This document shows positions 16,764 through 25,448 of a stretch of DNA of 64,000 bases, piece by piece. The position numbers were made by a program, and so were the translations under genes. The stretch is from positions 1 through 64,000 of the forward strand of contig CAKOHH010000003.1 of the NCBI GenBank assembly GCA_934085675.1, in the 5' to 3' direction. Every line of letters starts with the position of its first letter. Within the stretch, counting starts at the first letter, position 1. A model generated the notes under the pieces. It was not told where the DNA came from. It worked only from the letters and a program-made list of their open reading frames with translations, and made no database searches. Origin of the DNA: an uncultured Bacilli bacterium. GTDB lineage: Bacteria; Bacillota_I; Bacilli_A; RF39; UBA660.

Positions 16764-17456
16764 ATGCATACATTAGGTTTAATATTTGCTATGGAAGAAG
16801 AATTATCAGCTTTCAAAAAATATATAGAAATTGATAAAGAATATAATATTTTTGATTTAACTTTTATAGAGGGACATTACGCCAATTTAAAACTTATTTT
16901 AGCTAAATGTGGTGTTGGTAAAGTAAATGCCGCAAGATGTAGTCAAATACTTATTGATAATATGAAAGTAGATGCCCTTATTAATGTTGGTGTAGCCGGT
17001 GGCCTTACAGATGAACTTTCAATTGGCTCTTTAGTAGTTGGGGAAAAACTAGTGCAACATGATTTTGATATCACAGCGTTTAATCATGAGAAAGGTTATA
17101 TTCCTGATATTGGGGTTTATATGAATGCCGATGATTATTTAATTAAAAAAGCCTTAGAAACTTCTTTAAAGTATAATATTCCTCTTTTTAAAGGGGTAAT
17201 TGCTTCGGGAGATATCTTTTGTACAGACCCTAAAATGGCAGATAAAATACATCAAAAATTTAAGGCTTTATGTACCGAGATGGAAGGGGCTAGTGTGGCC
17301 CAAATAGCATATCTATCTCATATTCCCTTTTTAATTATCCGCAGTATTTCTGATACACCAAACAATCATAATGAAAAGACTTACGAAGAATTTTTAGAAG
17401 AATCTTGTGCCCATGTAGCTAATTACATGCTCCATTTCTTAGAAGAATTATCATAA
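16764..17456 (+). CDS. mtnN: 5'-methylthioadenosine/S-adenosylhomocysteine nucleosidase
   Basis: The 230-aa enzyme hydrolyses MTA and SAH, recycling products of SAM-dependent reactions. Family features are IFAMEEEL at the N-terminus, KCGVGKVNAA, NVGVAGGL, the EMEGA substrate-binding motif (about residue 172) and RSISDTP near the C-terminus, whose Asp is the catalytic acid. Length is typical (about 230 aa). It is convergent with the phosphomutase gene. Confidence 0.93.
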   Translation: MHTLGLIFAMEEELSAFKKYIEIDKEYNIFDLTFIEGHYANLKLILAKCGVGKVNAARCSQILIDNMKVDALINVGVAGGLTDELSIGSLVVGEKLVQHDFDITAFNHEKGYIPDIGVYMNADDYLIKKALETSLKYNIPLFKGVIASGDIFCTDPKMADKIHQKFKALCTEMEGASVAQIAYLSHIPFLIIRSISDTPNNHNEKTYEEFLEESCAHVANYMLHFLEELS

Positions 17457-17460
17457 AAAA

Positions 17461-17504
17461 AAGAATTTACGAGATGATTTTTTCAATCACTTTTGTAAAT
17501 TCTT
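17461..17504. terminator. Bidirectional terminator between mtnN and the phosphomutase gene
   Basis: Perfect 10-bp stem AAGAATTTAC (17461-17470) / GTAAATTCTT (17495-17504), with A- and T-runs outside. It overlaps the 3' end of the minus-strand gene. Confidence 0.75.
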
Positions 17505-18828
17505 TTTGTCTTTTTTCCATTTCTTTTTCCGTAGTAGCTTCAAACCTTAAAGTAAGATTTGGTCCTGTATTACTAGCTCTTACTAAAACCCAAGCATTAT
17601 CAAAATTAACTCTTACGCCATCAATATTTAAAAACTCATAACGCATTTTCTTAACGTATTCACATACTTTATCGACAACTGCAAATTTTTTATCATTGGC
17701 CACCGGTATTTTAATTTCAGGGGTAGAATAGTAGATTGGAATATCTTTTAAAAGTTCACTAAAGGTTTTATCGGTTAAAGATAATATTTCTAAAAATCTT
17801 AAACCAGCATAAATGGCACTACAAACTTCAGGACCACGATCATTAAAGAAAATATGCCCAGATAATTCGCCACCTAATGGGATATGATGTTCTTTCGTAT
17901 TGGCTTCCGTGAAACTTGTTCCCGTCCGGCTCATAAAAATTTTCCCACCTAATTTTTCTGTTTCATCCATTAAAGCCTTTGAACACTTGACATCACATAG
18001 AAAAGTTTTATTAGAAACTTTTGCTATCATATCGCGAATAGCCACGATCATATATTTGTCGGCCATAATAAATTTTGCGTTTTCATCAATAATTCCTAAT
18101 CGGTCACCATCACCGTCATACGCAATACCAATATCGGCCTTTACTTCTTTTACTTTATCTTTTAACATTTGCATGTTTTCTTCAACCGCTGGATCAGGGT
18201 GATGATTTGGAAATGTACCATCACTTTCAGCACAAATATAGGTTACATCAAGATTAGAAAACATTTCATGAACTTGTTTAACAATCGTTGAAGTTACGCC
18301 ATTTCCTGGGTCAATAACAACTTTAACTTTTTTATTACCCATATGAATGTTATCTTTTAGATATTTTAAATATTCATCTAAAATATTTCTTTCTTCTAAA
18401 ATACCATGACCTGTTTTGAACTTGTTTTGTAAAGTATATTTTTTAAAATCTTCAATCATCTCGCCCCTTGCATTAGCAAGATTATCAAAAGAGAATTTAA
18501 AACCGTTATCATCTTTGGGATTATGACTCGCGGTTACCATAATACCATAAGTATTTTCTTTATATCTGGTATAGTAATGCATTGGAGTCGTTATTAATCC
18601 ATAATCAATTACATTAATACCAGATTCTAAAAGCCCTTTTTTTAAAGATTTTGTTAGACTCGGTGATGAAAGACGATTATCATGGCCAATGACACATTTA
18701 TTTTTATCACAAAATTCTTGCAAATAACTGCCATAACTTTTACCAATGAGATAAGCAGCCTCTTCATTTATTTCAGATGGGTAATTTCCCCTTATATCAT
18801 ATGCTTTGAATATGCTTTCGTTAATCAT
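17467..18828 (-). CDS. manB: Phosphomannomutase/phosphoglucomutase
   Basis: The 453-aa alpha-D-phosphohexomutase interconverts hexose 1- and 6-phosphates for polysaccharide precursors. The catalytic serine lies in MVTASHNPKDDNGFKF (about residue 100), the metal loop is YDGDGDRLGI (about 239), the sugar loop is GGELSGHIFF, and the C-terminal phosphate-binding domain has RASNTGPNLTLRFEATT. AGAGGTG precedes the ATG. PGM or PMM specificity cannot be told apart by eye; glmM is unlikely. Confidence 0.9.
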   Translation of the reverse strand: MINESIFKAYDIRGNYPSEINEEAAYLIGKSYGSYLQEFCDKNKCVIGHDNRLSSPSLTKSLKKGLLESGINVIDYGLITTPMHYYTRYKENTYGIMVTASHNPKDDNGFKFSFDNLANARGEMIEDFKKYTLQNKFKTGHGILEERNILDEYLKYLKDNIHMGNKKVKVVIDPGNGVTSTIVKQVHEMFSNLDVTYICAESDGTFPNHHPDPAVEENMQMLKDKVKEVKADIGIAYDGDGDRLGIIDENAKFIMADKYMIVAIRDMIAKVSNKTFLCDVKCSKALMDETEKLGGKIFMSRTGTSFTEANTKEHHIPLGGELSGHIFFNDRGPEVCSAIYAGLRFLEILSLTDKTFSELLKDIPIYYSTPEIKIPVANDKKFAVVDKVCEYVKKMRYEFLNIDGVRVNFDNAWVLVRASNTGPNLTLRFEATTEKEMEKRQKEFTKVIEKIIS

Positions 18829-18852
18829 TTAACACCTCTTTCTATCATATTC

Positions 18853-18880
18853 ATTTTAGCACAGATTTATCCAGTGTCAA
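18853..18880 (-). promoter_or_regulatory. Sigma-A-type promoter of the phosphomutase gene
   Basis: On the minus strand, TTGACA (18875-18880), 16-bp spacer, TAAAAT (18853-18858), 24 bp ahead of the start codon. Confidence 0.75.
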
Positions 18881-18944
18881 ACACAGATATTTTTATTTGA
18901 CACTTTGCTTGTTTTGCTATATTCTTAAAATGAGAGGGATATTT

Positions 18945-19541
18945 ATGAAAAAATTAAATGAAGAAAGCATAAGAATCGTCCAAGAAAATCATAAATCTTA
19001 TAAAGAAATGCTTGAAAGATCACAACGTGATCATGAAATACAAAAACGCCGTAACCAAAAAATATTCGAGGATAAAATAAAAGATTTTCAAAAAGCTTTA
19101 AAAATATTTTTGACTGGTGCAGCCTGTGTTGCCATTTTATTAGGCGTTAATGAATTTCGAACAGAATTAGATAAAGGCCTTAAATTTCAAACTTATTATG
19201 ATGCTGGCGAAGATATTATTCAGGAAAATACTTATCGTGTAAATCCAACGCAAAGTGGTATTGCTTATCATAATGATAAAATAGCTAAAGATATTTTAAA
19301 AAATGAGGAAAGTCGTCACGAAGAAAAGAAAGAAGATGACACCAAATATCTTATTGCTGGGGTAAGTAAAGCTATGCGATACAATATGAATAAAAATATG
19401 GATGAAGTCATTTCTCATATGAATAATGAGGATTTTAAAAATTGGCAGGAATATCTTGATTATTTAGGATATGATTCTTATGATGCTTACATCGCGGGAA
19501 TAAAAGATGAATTAGGCGTAAAAAATAAGGGAGGAAGATAA
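18945..19541 (+). CDS. Hypothetical single-span membrane protein
   Basis: The protein has about 198 aa. A charged, helical N-terminus (about 1-45), one membrane segment (about 49-66, IFLTGAACVAILLGVN) and a polar C-terminal region follow. ATG 18945 is set by GAGAGGGA; earlier in-frame codons lie within the promoter. TTGACA at 18897-18902 is a good -35, with TATATT 15 bp on. I do not recognise the family. The next gene starts 3 bp after its stop, so they form an operon. Confidence 0.7.
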   Translation: MKKLNEESIRIVQENHKSYKEMLERSQRDHEIQKRRNQKIFEDKIKDFQKALKIFLTGAACVAILLGVNEFRTELDKGLKFQTYYDAGEDIIQENTYRVNPTQSGIAYHNDKIAKDILKNEESRHEEKKEDDTKYLIAGVSKAMRYNMNKNMDEVISHMNNEDFKNWQEYLDYLGYDSYDAYIAGIKDELGVKNKGGR

Positions 19542-19544
19542 ATT

Positions 19545-19760
19545 ATGGAAGTTACTGTATTTACTTTAGAAGACGGAAACTATTGTGTTTTAGATAAAAT
19601 AATTTATCAAGATAAAACTTATCTTTATTTGTTTAAAGAAAATGAACCAGAAGTGACTCTTATTCAAGAATACGAAAAAGATTCTAAGAAATTAAAAGGC
19701 ATTTCCGAGGAAACATTTAATATTTTGCTCCAAGAATTTGCTAAACGTCATACGAAGTAA
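19545..19760 (+). CDS. Small DUF1292-like protein
   Basis: The 71-aa protein reads VFTLEDGNYCVLDKIIYQDKTYLYLF followed by an acidic linker, which resembles the YrzB/DUF1292 family of short Firmicutes proteins with unknown role. GGGAGG is placed well for ATG 19545. It follows the membrane-protein gene by 3 bp and ends at a terminator. Confidence 0.65.
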   Translation: MEVTVFTLEDGNYCVLDKIIYQDKTYLYLFKENEPEVTLIQEYEKDSKKLKGISEETFNILLQEFAKRHTK

Positions 19761-19780
19761 AAATTTACTTCTTTTTTTGT
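19754..19780 (+). terminator. Intrinsic terminator
   Basis: GAAGTAAA (19754-19761) and TTTACTTC (19764-19771) form an 8-bp stem followed by T7. Confidence 0.85.
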
Positions 19781-19820
19781 GCTCTAAACCATAAACTGTT
19801 TTAGAGAGGATGAGAAAAAA

Positions 19821-20522
19821 ATGAAAAGTGTGATACCTTTTACTAAAACTTTAGAATTTAAAACAAAAATTAGTGAAATTACAAGTATTTCTTTAGAAAG
19901 AGAATTTAAAATAGGAAAAGGAGAAATCAGTGGTAATTTATTTGTGACCGGCGAATATAAGAGTCATGATATTAGTGCTAATGTGTTGCCTTTTTCTTAT
20001 AAAATACCCTTTACTATTGAAGTGCCTGATAATATAAAAGAAGATGATGTAACTTTAGAAATTACTGATTTTGCTTATGATATGGCAAGTGATAAAGAAA
20101 TCACTGTTAATGTCGAATTAGAACTATGTTATTCTTTAGAAGAAAAGGTTGAAGAAAAAGAAACTCCTTTTGAGGTAAATAGTGATGAAATGATTGCCAT
20201 GATGGAAGAAAGAAGTGATTCTTCGGAAAAGAAAGAAAATGCTTTAGAAGAAAAGGTTGAATCAGAAAAAGAACCTAAAAAGGAAGAATTAAAAAATGAT
20301 AAAGAAGAAAAAAGAAACGAAACCGAAGATTTACTTATCAATCCTTATTTAAATGATAATGAATATACGACTTATCATATCCATATTGTCAAAGAAGGCG
20401 AAACTGTGGAAACTATTTGCAGTCTTTATCAGACTACTTCAGATTTTTTAAAAAATTATAATGACATAGAAAATTTAACTTTAGGTTCTAAAATAATTAT
20501 TCCAACTGATGATGAATCGTAA
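19821..20522 (+). CDS. SPOCS/LysM protein, SpoVID-like spore coat morphogenetic factor
   Basis: The 233-aa protein has an N-terminal beta-rich SPOCS (DUF3794)-like domain (about residues 4-110, e.g. SYKIPFTIEVPDNIKEDDV), a Glu/Lys-rich low-complexity linker (about 110-170) and a C-terminal LysM domain (from about 183, HIVKEGETVETICSLYQ). SpoVID in Bacillus has this order but is much longer. The overlapping downstream gene is CotS-like, as in the spoVID-ysxE pair. I infer a role in encasing the spore by the coat. Its short linker is the main difference. Confidence 0.7.
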   Translation: MKSVIPFTKTLEFKTKISEITSISLEREFKIGKGEISGNLFVTGEYKSHDISANVLPFSYKIPFTIEVPDNIKEDDVTLEITDFAYDMASDKEITVNVELELCYSLEEKVEEKETPFEVNSDEMIAMMEERSDSSEKKENALEEKVESEKEPKKEELKNDKEEKRNETEDLLINPYLNDNEYTTYHIHIVKEGETVETICSLYQTTSDFLKNYNDIENLTLGSKIIIPTDDES

Positions 20523-21399
20523 AAGCCTTGATGTTTTAAAAGAGGTTTATAAACCAACAAAACTAACTTGGAAAAATAAAGTCTTAGTTTTAGAATCGAC
20601 AAGTGGTAATTTTGTAATTAAAGAAAAAAAGAAAGATATAAGAAAATTATATGATTATTTAAATAGTCGTAGTTTTAATTATTATCCTTCTTTAATTGAT
20701 GATACAAGAGAAGATGTTAATGTCTTTTCTTTTGTAAATGAAAGTTTTGCTCCTAAAGAACAAAAAGCCATGGATCTTATAAAAATGGTGGCTCTTTTGC
20801 ATCAAAAAACAACATATTATAAAGATGTAACCAGTGATGAATATAAAAAAATTTATGATGAATTAAAAGATGAAATGGTCTATATTCGTTATTATTACGA
20901 AAATTTATACCAAGCCTTTTTTGAAAAAATATATCCTAGTCCGAGTGAATATTTCTTGTTAACTAATATTTCTAAAATTTTATCTTCTTTAAACTATGCA
21001 GAAGACAACTTAGAAAAATGGTATGATATGGTTAAAGATAAAACAAAATATCGAGTATGTCAAATTCATAATAATTTGTCTCTTGATCATGTAAGAGAAA
21101 ACTGTCTTATTAGTTGGGATTATGCTCGTAAAGACACTCCTATTTTAGATTTAATTAAATTCTATAAAAACTCTTATTTTGAACTTAATTTTGAGCCACT
21201 TTTGAACACGTATTTAAAACTTTATCCCTTAACAAATGAAGAAGAAAACCTTTTATTTTTAACTCTCGCTATTCCTCCCAAAGTAGAATTTTCTTATACG
21301 GAATTTGAAAGTGTTAAAAATATTCGGAAAACATTAGATTATATTTATAAAACAGAAAATTTAATAAGGCCATACAATACGATAAAGAAAGAACAATAG
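20509..21399 (+). CDS. CotS/YsxE-family spore coat protein (kinase-like fold)
   Basis: The 296-aa protein has the aminoglycoside-phosphotransferase-like fold of the CotS/YutH/YsxE coat proteins: an N-lobe with NFVIKEKKK, a helical C-lobe, and the degenerate catalytic region VCQIHNNLSLDHVRENCLISWDYARKD. The normal HxD-type loop is altered to HNNLSLDH, so activity is uncertain. It overlaps the SpoVID-like gene by 14 bp, matching the Bacillus spoVID-ysxE neighbourhood. Two ATGs (20509, 20512) are possible. Confidence 0.7.
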   Translation: MMNRKSLDVLKEVYKPTKLTWKNKVLVLESTSGNFVIKEKKKDIRKLYDYLNSRSFNYYPSLIDDTREDVNVFSFVNESFAPKEQKAMDLIKMVALLHQKTTYYKDVTSDEYKKIYDELKDEMVYIRYYYENLYQAFFEKIYPSPSEYFLLTNISKILSSLNYAEDNLEKWYDMVKDKTKYRVCQIHNNLSLDHVRENCLISWDYARKDTPILDLIKFYKNSYFELNFEPLLNTYLKLYPLTNEEENLLFLTLAIPPKVEFSYTEFESVKNIRKTLDYIYKTENLIRPYNTIKKEQ

Positions 21400-21534
21400 A
21401 AGTGAAAATTCAATAAGAAGGATAAATATATTAAAACGTAAGGGTAAAATAAGCGTAATAATAACTTGATAAAAAATAAGAACGCCTAAAATAAAGACCG
21501 CTAAAACATTAAAAAAAGAGTTATGAGGTTTCAT
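21361..21534 (-). CDS. 57-aa two-span membrane peptide
   Basis: On the minus strand, ATG 21534 follows AGGTGA at good spacing and opens a 57-codon frame ending TAA 21361-21363. The peptide (MKPHNSFFNVLAVFILGVLI..., ending LYRIVWPY) has two hydrophobic helices split by PLRF. It overlaps the 3' end of the CotS-like gene by 39 bp in a convergent arrangement. I recognise no family. The ribosome binding site and hydrophobic pattern make it a plausible real small gene. Confidence 0.5.
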   Translation of the reverse strand: MKPHNSFFNVLAVFILGVLIFYQVIITLILPLRFNIFILLIEFSLLLFFLYRIVWPY

Positions 21535-21597
21535 ACAATCACCTAATTATAATTTATGATATATTATGTCGTAATGTTAACTAATTGCAAAATGTTA

Positions 21598-21626
21598 TTG
21601 CAAAACTATGGTCAATGTTATATAAT
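21598..21626 (+). promoter_or_regulatory. Sigma-A-type promoter of the prepilin gene
   Basis: TTGCAA (21598-21603), 17-bp spacer, TATAAT (21621-21626), 27 bp before the chosen ATG. Confidence 0.75.
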
Positions 21627-21653
21627 TTTTACATGAATAGGAGAGAATGTTGT

Positions 21654-22160
21654 ATGAAAGATGTGAAAGTATTAAATAAAAAAGGTTTTACTTTAATTGA
21701 ACTTTTAGCTGTTATTATCATTTTAGCTGTTTTGATGATGCTTGCTGGTAATAGTGTTATTAATATTATGATGAATACTCGTCGAAGTGCTTTTCGTACT
21801 GAATTTTTAGCATTACTTGATTCTGCTCAGTTAAAGGCTCAAACAGATATGTTAGGTGGAAAACGACTACAAAAAAAAGATGATACGTATTGTTATTGTT
21901 TTGTCGATAAAAATGATACAACTAAGGTTACCAAATGTACGGACAAAAAACTTGATTCTTTTGATAACAAGGGTAATTATAATGGTAGTGTTTTGGTCAC
22001 TAATACTGGAAGTGGTGCTTTAACTTTCAAAGGTTGGATGTACAGTACAAGTTATGCTATTGAAGGAAAAAATTCCGATATTCAAGATAATGATACGGAT
22101 GTTATGGATGCATCAAAAGCAACTGTAACTAGTGACAAAATATTTACTTGTGGTAAATAA
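21654..22160 (+). CDS. Type IV-pilin-like prepilin (pseudopilin)
   Basis: The 168-aa protein has a short basic leader, KKGFTLIELLAVIIILAVLMM with the prepilin peptidase site after Gly and Glu5 of the mature protein, and a 20-residue hydrophobic helix. The globular part has a CYCF...TKCTDKK cysteine cluster and a final TCGK, suggesting disulphides. ATG 21654 follows AGGAGAG and leaves a canonical leader; upstream in-frame codons lie in the promoter. No assembly ATPase, platform protein or peptidase is in the window, so it is an orphan. Competence or adhesion pseudopilin are options. Confidence 0.85.
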   Translation: MKDVKVLNKKGFTLIELLAVIIILAVLMMLAGNSVINIMMNTRRSAFRTEFLALLDSAQLKAQTDMLGGKRLQKKDDTYCYCFVDKNDTTKVTKCTDKKLDSFDNKGNYNGSVLVTNTGSGALTFKGWMYSTSYAIEGKNSDIQDNDTDVMDASKATVTSDKIFTCGK

Positions 22161-22161
22161 T

Positions 22162-22185
22162 AAAAGTCTAGAAATAGGCTTTTTA
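22162..22185 (+). terminator. Intrinsic terminator after the prepilin gene
   Basis: AAAAGTC pairs with GGCTTTT around 8 nt, ending in a T-run. Confidence 0.65.
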
Positions 22186-22220
22186 TTTTGCTATAATTTA
22201 AAGCAGAAAGAAGTGAAGAT

Positions 22221-23126
22221 ATGTTAATCATTGGTAGTCATGTTGGGTTTAATAGTAAAGACGGTTTACTTGGAAGTGTCAAAGAAGCCTTAAGTTATCA
22301 GGCTAATACTTTTATGTTTTATACCGGGGCACCTCAAAACACCATTAGAAAAGAAATAGATGAAAAGACAACTAAAGAAGCCCATGTATTAATGCAAGAA
22401 AATAATATCAATATCCAAAATGTTATTTGTCATGCTCCTTATATTATTAATTTAGCCAATCGTAAAGATGAACAAAAATGGCATTTTAGCATTGACTTTT
22501 TAAAAGGTGAACTTAAAAGATGTGATTTACTAGGTATTAAATCTTTAGTTTTACATCCTGGTAGTGCTGTTGGTTTACCCAAAGAAGAAGCTTTACAAAA
22601 TATTAAAGATGGTTTAAATGAAGTTTTAAAAGATAATTTCAATTGTTTAATTTTACTTGAAACAATGGCTGGAAAAGGTACTGAATGTGGAACTAATTTA
22701 GAAGAAATTAAATACTTGGTTGATAATACTTCTTATCCTGTTGGAGTATGTCTAGATACCTGCCACTTAAATGATTCAGGAATTGACATGAGTAAATTTG
22801 ATGATTATTTAAATATTTTTGACGAAAAAATAGGCCTTGATAAAATAAAATGTATTCATATCAATGATAGTAAAAATGTAATTGGCTCTCATAAGGACCG
22901 TCATGAAAATATTGGCTATGGTACTATTGGTTTTGAAAACATCTTAAACATTATTTACAATGAACGCTTAAAAGACGTTCCTAAAATTTTAGAAACGCCT
23001 TATGTTGGGGAAACTTTAGAAGACAAAAAACGAATTTATCCTCCATATCTTTTTGAAATCAAAATGATAAGGGCAAAAAAGTTTGATGAAAATCTTTTCA
23101 ATCATATCCATGAATATTATAAATAA
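22221..23126 (+). CDS. nfo: Endonuclease IV (AP endonuclease)
   Basis: The 301-aa TIM-barrel enzyme cuts DNA at abasic sites in base-excision repair. Zinc-site motifs are present: CHAPYIINLAN, LVLHPGSAVG, LETMAGKGTECG, VGVCLDTCHLNDSGID and HINDSKNVIGSHKDRHENIGYG. Length is typical. It is convergent with a DUF2624-like gene and overlaps its stop by 10 bp. The nfo/DUF2624 neighbourhood recalls Bacillus yqfS-yqfT. Confidence 0.95.
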   Translation: MLIIGSHVGFNSKDGLLGSVKEALSYQANTFMFYTGAPQNTIRKEIDEKTTKEAHVLMQENNINIQNVICHAPYIINLANRKDEQKWHFSIDFLKGELKRCDLLGIKSLVLHPGSAVGLPKEEALQNIKDGLNEVLKDNFNCLILLETMAGKGTECGTNLEEIKYLVDNTSYPVGVCLDTCHLNDSGIDMSKFDDYLNIFDEKIGLDKIKCIHINDSKNVIGSHKDRHENIGYGTIGFENILNIIYNERLKDVPKILETPYVGETLEDKKRIYPPYLFEIKMIRAKKFDENLFNHIHEYYK

Positions 23127-23377
23127 TGACCATATTTTTGATAATACATCTGATATAACTTTTGAATTTTATAAAAGTTTTCTTCAGAATAACGGTCTTT
23201 AAAACGATCAAAATTTAACAAATTGGGATTTCTTAAAATTTTATCCCAATTTTTTTTGACGAAGAGATACGTAAAATCAAGTTCTTCCTCAGTTAAAGAA
23301 ACATTATTTTTGAGGGCAAAATTTAAGACATCTTCTTTTTTTAATTTTTCCATATAACGGGCTATTAAATTAAACAT
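23117..23377 (-). CDS. DUF2624-like small protein
   Basis: This 86-aa charged helical protein (MFNLIARYMEKLKKEDVLNF..., NNVSLTEEELDF, NPNLLNFDRF) resembles DUF2624/YqfT in composition and in lying beside nfo. ATG at 23377 is set by TAGGTGATG; longer in-frame starts would run into the divergent PBP leader. No function is known. Confidence 0.6.
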   Translation of the reverse strand: MFNLIARYMEKLKKEDVLNFALKNNVSLTEEELDFTYLFVKKNWDKILRNPNLLNFDRFKDRYSEENFYKIQKLYQMYYQKYGHYL

Positions 23378-23438
23378 AACATCACCTAAAATATTGTATG
23401 AAAATATGAAAAAAATTAATACTAATAAGGGTGATAAC

Positions 23439-25322
23439 ATGAAAGTAAAATTATTATTAATGGCTTTTTTTAGTATTTTTATTTTGCAAATTTACCAAAT
23501 TAATCATGAAAATCATTTATATTATGAAACAAAATTAAAAGAAAAAACTGAACGGATTATTCTAGGAGAAAGTCCTAAAAGAGGAAGAATATTAGATGTC
23601 AATGGGAAGGTTCTTGTTGATAATAAAGAAGTTTTGAATATTTCTTATCATAAAAATTATAAGGCTACTATTAAAGATGAATTAGAAATAGCCAAAAAAT
23701 TAAGTTCTTTTGTCGATACTTATTCTTTATCAACCACCGATTTAAAAAACTATTATTTGGCTTTAAATAATAATGGTAGTGACTTAATTAGTAAAGATGA
23801 GAAAAAGCTATATGATATGCATAAATTAAGTGGGGAAGATATATCCCAAATGAAATGGAATCGTATTACTGATGAAATGATTAATTATGATGAAGAAAAT
23901 AAAAAAACAGCCTTTTTATTTTTAAAAATGCAAAATGGATATAGTTATCAAGATAAAGTCCTTTTTGAAAATGTTACTAAAGAGTTTATAGAAAAGATAA
24001 ACGCTTTAGAAATTTCTTCTTTATTTCCAGCGATTTCTTATGAAAGAACTTATCCTTATGAAGAAACTTTGCTTTCCATTTTTGGAAGTGTTGGAAATAT
24101 ATCAAAGGAAAAACTAACAAGTTATTTAAAAAAAGGATATTTTCTTTCAGATATAGTGGGAACAAGTGGTTTAGAAGAACAATATGAAGATATTTTAAAA
24201 GGCGAGAAAGGAAAATATTTCATCAATAGTGATAATACTTTAACGGAGGTTAAAGAAAGTAAAAGTGGTAATGATATTACTTTAAATTTAGATATAGATG
24301 TTCAATTGGAATTAGAAAAAGTATTGAAAGAAGAAATGCTAAAAGCCTCTAAAAGAAGGTCGGCTAAATATTTTAATGAAGCATATGCCATGGTGGGTAA
24401 CCCTATGACGGGCGGAATTATTGCCCTTGCAGGTTTAAAAAAAACAAATGATACTTTCACAGATATTACAATTACGGCTTTTACGTCTTCTTATGCGATG
24501 GGAAGTGTCGTTAAAGGGGCTTCAAATACAGTTGGTTATTTGTCTGGAGCCATCCAGGTTGGTAAAAAAATAAAAGATAGTTGTGTAAAACTTTATTCAG
24601 AGCCAAGTAAATGTTCTTATAAAAGACTAGGTTATGTCGATGATATCACGGCTTTAAAAACATCTTCTAATTATTTTCAATTTCTAACAGCTATTTCATC
24701 CACGGGTCAAAAATATCGTTACAACATGAAATTTGATGTGACTGAGGATGACTTTAAGCGCTACCGAGATACGTTTGCTTCTTATGGCTTAGGCGCTAAA
24801 ACAAGGATTGATTATCCTTTAGAACAAACAGGAATGAAAGGGGTTAAAGTCGCAGGAGATCTTCTTTTAAATTTAGCAATCGGACAATATGATACTTATA
24901 CACCAATTAGTTTATTACAGTATATCAATACATTAGCTAACCATGGTAATCGTTATGCTTTAAGATTCAAAAAAGAAGATTATAATACTTTCTTAAATCA
25001 AATTGGTTTAGATGAAGCCTATTACAATCGTATCACCGAAGGACTTTATGAAGTTTTTCATGGTGGTACGGCTTCTAGTTATGTTAGTAAAAAGAAAAAT
25101 GCCGTTGGTAAAACGGGAACAAGTGAAACTTTTTATGATAGTGATAATGATGGGGTTGTCGATAAAGAAGTTATTAATTCCACGGTGGCCTTTTATTATC
25201 CTAGGGAAAGTCCTCGTTATAGTGTTGTCGTTGTTGCTCCTTTTCTAACAGATGATGGTAACTTTATGTATCCTTTTACCAAAAATGTAAGTTTACATAT
25301 GACAAATTATTTGCCTTTGTAA
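23439..25322 (+). CDS. Class B penicillin-binding protein (peptidoglycan transpeptidase)
   Basis: The protein has about 627 aa with an N-terminal signal-anchor (VKLLLMAFFSIFILQIYQI) and a PBP dimerisation domain (SPKRGRILDVNGKVLVD). The C-terminal transpeptidase has SVVK (S356/K359), SSN (about 409-411) and KTG (K558, VGKTGTSETF). It cross-links peptidoglycan outside the membrane. The KGEKGKYFINSD segment also fits the family. ATG 23439 follows AAGGGTGAT. Whether it serves elongation, division or sporulation (SpoVD-like) cannot be told; no PASTA domain is seen. Confidence 0.9.
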   Translation: MKVKLLLMAFFSIFILQIYQINHENHLYYETKLKEKTERIILGESPKRGRILDVNGKVLVDNKEVLNISYHKNYKATIKDELEIAKKLSSFVDTYSLSTTDLKNYYLALNNNGSDLISKDEKKLYDMHKLSGEDISQMKWNRITDEMINYDEENKKTAFLFLKMQNGYSYQDKVLFENVTKEFIEKINALEISSLFPAISYERTYPYEETLLSIFGSVGNISKEKLTSYLKKGYFLSDIVGTSGLEEQYEDILKGEKGKYFINSDNTLTEVKESKSGNDITLNLDIDVQLELEKVLKEEMLKASKRRSAKYFNEAYAMVGNPMTGGIIALAGLKKTNDTFTDITITAFTSSYAMGSVVKGASNTVGYLSGAIQVGKKIKDSCVKLYSEPSKCSYKRLGYVDDITALKTSSNYFQFLTAISSTGQKYRYNMKFDVTEDDFKRYRDTFASYGLGAKTRIDYPLEQTGMKGVKVAGDLLLNLAIGQYDTYTPISLLQYINTLANHGNRYALRFKKEDYNTFLNQIGLDEAYYNRITEGLYEVFHGGTASSYVSKKKNAVGKTGTSETFYDSDNDGVVDKEVINSTVAFYYPRESPRYSVVVVAPFLTDDGNFMYPFTKNVSLHMTNYLPL

Positions 25323-25373
25323 AAAAGTGTAAAATATACGTCAAATATTTAAAAAATTTAATTTTTTTCTCTT

Positions 25374-25419
25374 AAAAAAAAGGAAATCCATGATTTTTTT
25401 TGAATATATAAGTAGAAGG
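25374..25419 (+). promoter_or_regulatory. Leader repeat copy C
   Basis: A8 (25374-25381), GGAAAT, five bases CCATG, ATTTTTTTT, then GAATATATAAGTAGAAGG. This copy has GAAT where the others have GTAT. It lies 29 bp upstream of the DUF1016-N-like gene. Confidence 0.7.
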
Positions 25420-25448
25420 TAAAAATACTTTCTAAGAAAGGATAACTT

